Assembly: GCA_947631705.1 (NCBI GenBank) | Contig: CANRMJ010000002.1 | Span: 21,403 to 85,402 of the forward strand | Direction: 5' to 3' | DNA length: 64,000 nucleotides | Origin: an uncultured Clostridia bacterium | GTDB lineage: Bacteria > Bacillota > Clostridia > Oscillospirales > Acutalibacteraceae | Shown here: positions 58,987 to 64,000 of the stretch, in pieces | Numbering within the stretch: the stretch's first letter is position 1 | Layout: every line of letters starts with the position of its first letter | Translations under genes and position numbers: made by a program | The notes under the pieces: model-generated | The model's input: the letters and a program-made list of their open reading frames with translations, nothing else | Told to the model about the DNA's origin: nothing | Databases searched by the model: none

Positions 58987-60000
58987 TTATTTGATTGCCT
59001 CGTAAAGCACATCGGGATAATCCGTCATAATGCAGTCGGCTCCCACAGAGTAGAGATATTCCATATCGTCCTCGTCGTTTATAGTCCAATACTGCACCGC
59101 GATGCCGTGGCTGTGGGCGTAATTTATAACCTGTGCCGTGCCCAGATTTGCCGCAAGCCTCAACGGCATATTGTAGGGAATCTGCAAAACGGAGTAGCTC
59201 GGCTCAAAGTCCTTTTTGTTCACAAGAGCGGCAGTCCAAAAATCAAGCACTTCTTTTATGGTTGCGCTGCGCATTAAATCGGGATGCGCTTCGTCAACAT
59301 AGTGTGAAACCTCCTCGTGGAATGTGCCGAAAATCACGGAATCAAGAAGATTTCTTTCAACAAGAATGTTATACAGAATATCCACGCCGCGCATACCGAG
59401 CTCGCCGCCGTTTTTGATTTCTATTATATATTGATAGCTGCCCTTAGACATAAGATAATCAAGAACGTCTTCAACACGAAGTATTCTTATTTCCTCGGGG
59501 GCGCTGTCTCCCAGACCGGCAAACGGAGTGTCGCCGTTTTCATCGGTGAATTTTTCTCCCATATTAAGCCGATGCAGCTCTTCATAGGTGTAATCCTCCG
59601 GCCGCACCTCTTCTTTCCCAAACACCTCGGCGGAGTCGGAGGTTCTGTCAAGCGTGTCGTCGTGCAGCAAAACAAGCACGTCGTCTTTGGTGATATGCAG
59701 GTCAAATTCAAAAACGTCAACAGAAAAAGCGGTGTTTTCAGCGCAGTTTTCAAACGCCATCAGCGTTTCCTCGGGCATTATTCCCGCTCCGCTGCGGTGG
59801 GCGCTTATCTGAGTGTTTCCTATCCCTTTTATGTATTTATTGTCTGTTTCGTAAACCTCAATGTTTTTCGGGTCAGAGTGCCAGTTGACCGAAATCACAT
59901 CGCCCACGGCTATCAGCAGAATAATAACGCATATTGCGGCAAGCACTTTTTTAAGCGTTTTAGCTTTTGGCTTTTTCCGCACTTTTTCTTTCGTTTCCAT
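58987..60000 (-). CDS. Glycerophosphodiester phosphodiesterase family protein
   Basis: ISAHRSGAGIMPEETLMAFENC; EFDLHITKDDVLVLLHDDTLDRTS; N-terminal TM. Start METKEK (GAGGGTG RBS). Confidence 0.92.
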   Translation of the reverse strand: METKEKVRKKPKAKTLKKVLAAICVIILLIAVGDVISVNWHSDPKNIEVYETDNKYIKGIGNTQISAHRSGAGIMPEETLMAFENCAENTAFSVDVFEFDLHITKDDVLVLLHDDTLDRTSDSAEVFGKEEVRPEDYTYEELHRLNMGEKFTDENGDTPFAGLGDSAPEEIRILRVEDVLDYLMSKGSYQYIIEIKNGGELGMRGVDILYNILVERNLLDSVIFGTFHEEVSHYVDEAHPDLMRSATIKEVLDFWTAALVNKKDFEPSYSVLQIPYNMPLRLAANLGTAQVINYAHSHGIAVQYWTINDEDDMEYLYSVGADCIMTDYPDVLYEAIK

Positions 60001-60260
60001 AAAAATCACCCTCTTCTTAAAAATTATAGACATATTTACCGAAATTGTCAAATATTATGAAGATGAAATTGTAATTTTTTATCGCTTTAAAAGGCAAAAA
60101 AACTTGTCTATATTAACCAAAAATAATAATTTGTGCAATATTTTTAACCATATTTTATTGTGCATAATTACCAACGAAAAAAATCTTTGTGAAATATTCT
60201 ATATATTTGATAAATCGGCTTTTCATTTTTTTATAAAATGATGAAAATGTGAAACGTTTA

Positions 60261-60289
60261 TTGATATTGCTTTTTTTTAGATTTATAAT
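60261..60289 (+). promoter_or_regulatory. Predicted promoter of the split glutamate synthase operon
   Basis: TTGATA, 17 nt, TATAAT. Confidence 0.6.
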
Positions 60290-60325
60290 TATTAAGTAAC
60301 TGACAGAAGAAAAGGAGGAGCAATT

Positions 60326-61429
60326 ATGCTTAAAGAGGGGCAGGTTCGTATTCCGTCCGGCTGCGCCATAGCGGCTATAATAGACCGCAAGGGCGGCAAA
60401 ATAAACGGCTCGGAAATTATTAAATCCATTGCTCTTATGCACGACCGCTCAAACGGTCTCGGCGGCGGTTTCGCAGCCTACGGCATTTATCCCGAACACG
60501 CGGACGATTACGCGTTTCATGTTTTTTACGATAAACCCTCTGCAAAGGTTGAATGTGAGGATTATCTTTTTAAGCATTTTAATGTGGATGTTTCCGAAAA
60601 AATTCCCACAAAAAAGATAGACGCAATCGCAAACGGTCCTGATATTTGGCGCTATTTCGCAAAGCCGAACAAGGTGAGAATGAAAGAGGCGCGCATGGAT
60701 GAGGAGGAATACACCGTTCAGTGCGTTATGAGAGTCAATCAGGATATAGACGGCGCGTTCATTTTTTCAAGCGGCAAAAATATGGGCTGCTTTAAGGCTG
60801 TTGGATATCCCGAAGACGTGGGTGAGTTCTATATGCTTGATCAGTACGACGCTTATCTTTGGACAGCTCACGGCAGATTCCCCACGAACACTCCCGGCTG
60901 GTGGGGCGGCTCGCACCCCTTCAATATTCTTGATTGGTCAATCGTTCATAACGGTGAGATTTCATCTTATGACGCGAACAGAAGATATATCGAGCAGTTT
61001 GGATATGTTTGCACAATGCAAACCGATACCGAGGTTATTACTTATCTTTTCGATCATCTTATTCGTCATCACGGTTTGCCGATAGAGGTTGCGGCAGATG
61101 TGCTCACCGCGCCGGAATGGGATGAGATAGACAGAATGGACAGAGATAAAAAAGAGTATTTTACCGCTCTTCGCTCCATATACAACGCCGCGCTCGTTAA
61201 CGGGCCGTTTTCCGTAATTCTCGGTTCAAGCAAAGGTCTTCTTGCGATCAACGACAGACTTAAACTTCGTTCGCTCACTGCGGCAACAAAGGGCACACGC
61301 GCCTATTTTGCCTCTGAGGAATCGGCAATACGCATAGTTTGCCCCGATCCCGAAAAGGTGTGGTCGGTAAGCGGCGCTGAGCCGGTTTTCGTTCCGCTTG
61401 AGATCAACGCAGAGGAGGAGAAGAAATAA
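60326..61429 (+). CDS. Class II glutamine amidotransferase (glutamate synthase GATase module)
   Basis: IPSGCAIAAIIDRKGGKINGSEIIKSIALMHDRSNGLGGGFAAYGIYPE; WTAHGRFPTNTPGWWGGSHPFNILDWSIVHNGEI. Confidence 0.9.
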   Translation: MLKEGQVRIPSGCAIAAIIDRKGGKINGSEIIKSIALMHDRSNGLGGGFAAYGIYPEHADDYAFHVFYDKPSAKVECEDYLFKHFNVDVSEKIPTKKIDAIANGPDIWRYFAKPNKVRMKEARMDEEEYTVQCVMRVNQDIDGAFIFSSGKNMGCFKAVGYPEDVGEFYMLDQYDAYLWTAHGRFPTNTPGWWGGSHPFNILDWSIVHNGEISSYDANRRYIEQFGYVCTMQTDTEVITYLFDHLIRHHGLPIEVAADVLTAPEWDEIDRMDRDKKEYFTALRSIYNAALVNGPFSVILGSSKGLLAINDRLKLRSLTAATKGTRAYFASEESAIRIVCPDPEKVWSVSGAEPVFVPLEINAEEEKK

Positions 61430-62931
61430 TGATTAATTATATTCCCCGCCGTTTTACCGTTGTGCGCGACAGGGAGCTCTGCATAGACTGCGGCTGCTGC
61501 GTGCGCCAATGCTCAAACGAGTGCCATTATTATTCAAACAACGGAAAAACGGTTCTTGTTAATTCCGCCGAATGTGTGGCGTGCCACAGATGCGTTGATC
61601 TGTGCCCCACGGGCGCTTTGCGCATAGAAAAATATGTGTGCGATTACCGTGAAAACGCAAATTGGACTCCGCGTTATCAGCAGGAGATATGCCGCCAGGC
61701 AAACACAGGCTCTACGCTGCTTTCGGCAATGGGCAATCCAATGCCGTTTCCGATTTACTGGGATAAGCTGCTGCTGAACGCCTCACAGGTAACGAATCCC
61801 TCTATTGACCCTTTGCGCGAGCCTATGGAAATACGCACGATACTCGGCAGAAAGCCAAAAAAAATAGAGGTTGAAAAAAAGGGCAGGCTCAAAACGAAAA
61901 TGCCGCCTCAGGTTGTGCTTGAAACGCCGATAATGTTTTCGGCTATGTCTTTCGGCTCAATCAGCATGAATGCTCAGAAATCGCTTGCAATTGCCGCGAA
62001 AGAGCTTGGCACTCTGTTTAATACGGGAGAGGGCGGACTTCACAGCGAGCTAAACGATTTCGGCAAGTACGCCGTTGTTCAGGTTGCGTCGGGTCGCTTT
62101 GGAGTACATAAGGGCTATCTTGGCAATTCAAGGTTTATAGAAATTAAAATCGGTCAGGGCGCAAAGCCCGGTATAGGCGGCCATCTTCCGGGCGAAAAGG
62201 TAAACGTTGAGGTTTCAAACGCGCGTATGATTCCCGTTGGGTCAGACGCCATTTCGCCGGCGCCCCACCACGATATATATTCCATAGAGGATTTGCGCCA
62301 GCTCATCTGGTCGTTAAAGCAGGCAACAGACGGCAAAAAGCCCGTGTCTGTTAAAATTGCCGCCGTTCACAATATCGCCGCAATAGCGTCCGGTGTTGCC
62401 AGGGCGGGAGCCGATATTGTTGTTATAGACGGATTCAGGGGAGGCACAGGCGCGGCGCCCACAAGAATACGCGATAATGTCGGAATTCCGATAGAGCTTG
62501 CTCTCGCCGCGGCGGATCAGCGCCTGCGCGATGAGGGCATACGTTCTGAGGTTTCACTTGTCGCGGCGGGATCGTTCCGCTGCTCCGCCGATATAGTCAA
62601 AGCAATTGCTCTCGGAGCGGACGCTTGTTATATCGCGTCCTCCGCTCTTATTGCGATGGGCTGCCATATGTGCCAAACTTGCAACACGGGCAAGTGCAAT
62701 TGGGGCATCGCGACGCAGCGGCCGGATCTGACTCGCCGCTTGAATCCCGAAATCGCGTCACAGAGAGTTATAAATCTCGTTAACGCGTGGAACCATGAGA
62801 TTAAGGAAATTATGGGCGGCATGGGCATAAATTCCGTTGATTCGCTCAGGGGCAACAGGCTTATGCTGCGCGGAATAGGGCTCACCGAAAAAGAGCTTGA
62901 AATACTCGGCGTTAAACACGCCGGAGAATAA
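61429..62931 (+). CDS. Glutamate synthase FMN-binding domain protein with N-terminal ferredoxin domain
   Basis: Two 4Fe-4S motifs (CIDCGCCVRQC, CVACHRCVDLCP); GltB FMN domain (MSFGSISMNAQKSLAIAAKELG; GEGG; PVSVKIAA; DGFRGGTGAAP). Confidence 0.93.
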   Translation: MINYIPRRFTVVRDRELCIDCGCCVRQCSNECHYYSNNGKTVLVNSAECVACHRCVDLCPTGALRIEKYVCDYRENANWTPRYQQEICRQANTGSTLLSAMGNPMPFPIYWDKLLLNASQVTNPSIDPLREPMEIRTILGRKPKKIEVEKKGRLKTKMPPQVVLETPIMFSAMSFGSISMNAQKSLAIAAKELGTLFNTGEGGLHSELNDFGKYAVVQVASGRFGVHKGYLGNSRFIEIKIGQGAKPGIGGHLPGEKVNVEVSNARMIPVGSDAISPAPHHDIYSIEDLRQLIWSLKQATDGKKPVSVKIAAVHNIAAIASGVARAGADIVVIDGFRGGTGAAPTRIRDNVGIPIELALAAADQRLRDEGIRSEVSLVAAGSFRCSADIVKAIALGADACYIASSALIAMGCHMCQTCNTGKCNWGIATQRPDLTRRLNPEIASQRVINLVNAWNHEIKEIMGGMGINSVDSLRGNRLMLRGIGLTEKELEILGVKHAGE

Positions 62932-62945
62932 GGGAGGCGGTTGAA

Positions 62946-63383
62946 ATGAAAAAAGTGTTCGCGAGAGAAAATCTCTGTATAAACTGCCGCCTTTGCGAGG
63001 TTTATTGCAAAACGGCACACAGCAGGTCTAAGGATGTTGTTACGGCTTATAAATACGAAGATCCCGCTCCCGAGGCGCGTATTTCCGTTTACGGAGGGCG
63101 CGAGGCGTCGGTTGCCGTAAACTGTCGCCATTGCGATGATCCCGCCTGCGTTAAGGCTTGCATTACCGGCGCCATGCAAAAGGATAAAAAAACAGGCATT
63201 GTTTCTGTTGACGAAAATAAATGCATCGGCTGCATGACGTGTCTTGCCGTTTGCCCCTACGGCTGTATAAAAACAGGCAAAACCGCAATTAAGTGCGATT
63301 TGTGTCAGGGCGAGGAACCGGCGTGCGTTAAAAACTGCCCGAACAGGGCTCTTGTATGGCTTGAAACGGGAGGTGCCGACTGA
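62946..63383 (+). CDS. 4Fe-4S ferredoxin-type electron-transfer protein
   Basis: CINCRLCEVYC, CRHCDDPACVKAC, CIGCMTCLAVCPYGC, CDLCQGEEPACVKNCP. Confidence 0.92.
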   Translation: MKKVFARENLCINCRLCEVYCKTAHSRSKDVVTAYKYEDPAPEARISVYGGREASVAVNCRHCDDPACVKACITGAMQKDKKTGIVSVDENKCIGCMTCLAVCPYGCIKTGKTAIKCDLCQGEEPACVKNCPNRALVWLETGGAD

Positions 63384-64000
63384 TGAAATATCTTATAATC
63401 GGTGCGTCCGCGGCGGGGCTTGCCGCCGCGGAGAGCATCAGAAATCATGATAAAAGCGGAGAGGTAACTATCCTCACGCGCGAATCGTATCTCCCCTACA
63501 GCAGACCGTCTATAAGCTATTTTCTGAAAGGCGTAACGGCGGAAAAAGATATGTTTTTACGCAAGGCGTCTTATTATAAAGAAAAAAATATCAACGTGAT
63601 CACCGATACGGAAGTAACAAAAATAAATGTTCAAAAGAAAACCGTTAAGGCGGGGCGCAAGGAATATCCGTATGATAAGCTTTGCCTTGCCGTGGGCTCA
63701 AAGCCGTTTGTGCCGCCAATGAAAAATGTTGAGGGCTGCAAAAACGCGCTCACATTCCTTGATCTTGCCGCCGTTAAACAGGTTAAAAAAGCCGCTAAGG
63801 CGAACACGCGCGCCGTTGTTATAGGCGCGGGTCTTATAGGAATGAAAGCGGCGGAGGGTCTTTCAAAGATATGCGCCTCTGTTGATGTTGTGGAGCTCGC
63901 TCCGCGCGTTTTACCGTCTATTCTTGACGAAAAGAGCGCGAAAATCGTAAAAAAGCATCTTGAGTCAAACGGAATTAAATTTCATCTTCAAAACACGGTT
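63383..64000 (+). CDS. FAD-dependent pyridine nucleotide-disulfide oxidoreductase (partial, runs off right edge)
   Basis: MKYLIIGASAAGLAAAESIRNHDKSGEVTILTRESYLPYSRPSISYFLKG...AVVIGAGLIGMKAAEGL; not in ORF track. Confidence 0.9.
   Translation, partial: MKYLIIGASAAGLAAAESIRNHDKSGEVTILTRESYLPYSRPSISYFLKGVTAEKDMFLRKASYYKEKNINVITDTEVTKINVQKKTVKAGRKEYPYDKLCLAVGSKPFVPPMKNVEGCKNALTFLDLAAVKQVKKAAKANTRAVVIGAGLIGMKAAEGLSKICASVDVVELAPRVLPSILDEKSAKIVKKHLESNGIKFHLQNTV

Noticed and set aside
58272-59012. 246-aa minus ORF opposite the end of amt
   Set aside because: Antisense to the clear Amt-PII sequence and crosses the terminator at 58915.
60060-60240. AT-rich stretch with TTGTGCA repeats upstream of the glutamate synthase genes
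   Set aside because: Two loose TTGTGCA copies in low-complexity DNA; too weak to call a regulator site without conservation data.
1-64000. CRISPR array, prophage, transposase, toxin-antitoxin or defence island
   Set aside because: No regularly spaced repeats, integrase/transposase motifs or defence-gene signatures; gene content is core and metabolic.

Overview
The window is a 64 kb stretch of a Clostridia-type (Firmicutes, likely Oscillospiraceae-like) chromosome with almost no mobile DNA. The left part is the classic origin-proximal cluster rpmH-rnpA-yidD-yidC-jag-mnmE-mnmG-rsmG-noc/parB-parA-parB-serS, with parS-like palindromes between the parB-like gene and parA. It continues with an ECF sigma / membrane beta-propeller pair, split MetH with MetF, a repeat-bearing M14 peptidase, uxuA with an SDR mannonate oxidoreductase, yqfC/yqfD, and a surface-glycan cluster (three GT2 enzymes, Glf, a galacturonokinase-like GHMP kinase, TarJ/TarI, Fe-ADH). 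After that come an NptA-PhoP-PhoR operon, a heterodimeric ABC exporter, MATE, S1-domain protein, DUF951, prfA, a Sua5-CoaE fusion, M18 peptidase, fba, FMN-riboswitch-RibU, an ArsR/P-type ATPase metal module, a CaCA antiporter, CapA, and a nitrogen cluster (glnA, Amt-PII fusion, GDPD, split glutamate synthase). I see no convincing wholly new defence or mobile system, no CRISPR, and no rRNA or tRNA. The most interesting items are regulatory or architectural: a four-repeat, 11-bp-phased PhoP box; a variant parS palindrome; an FMN riboswitch with a structured ~128-nt insertion; the Sua5-CoaE fusion; the sigma/propeller pair; and an unlisted 57-aa gene. All assignments come from reading the sequence and family knowledge; no searches were run.
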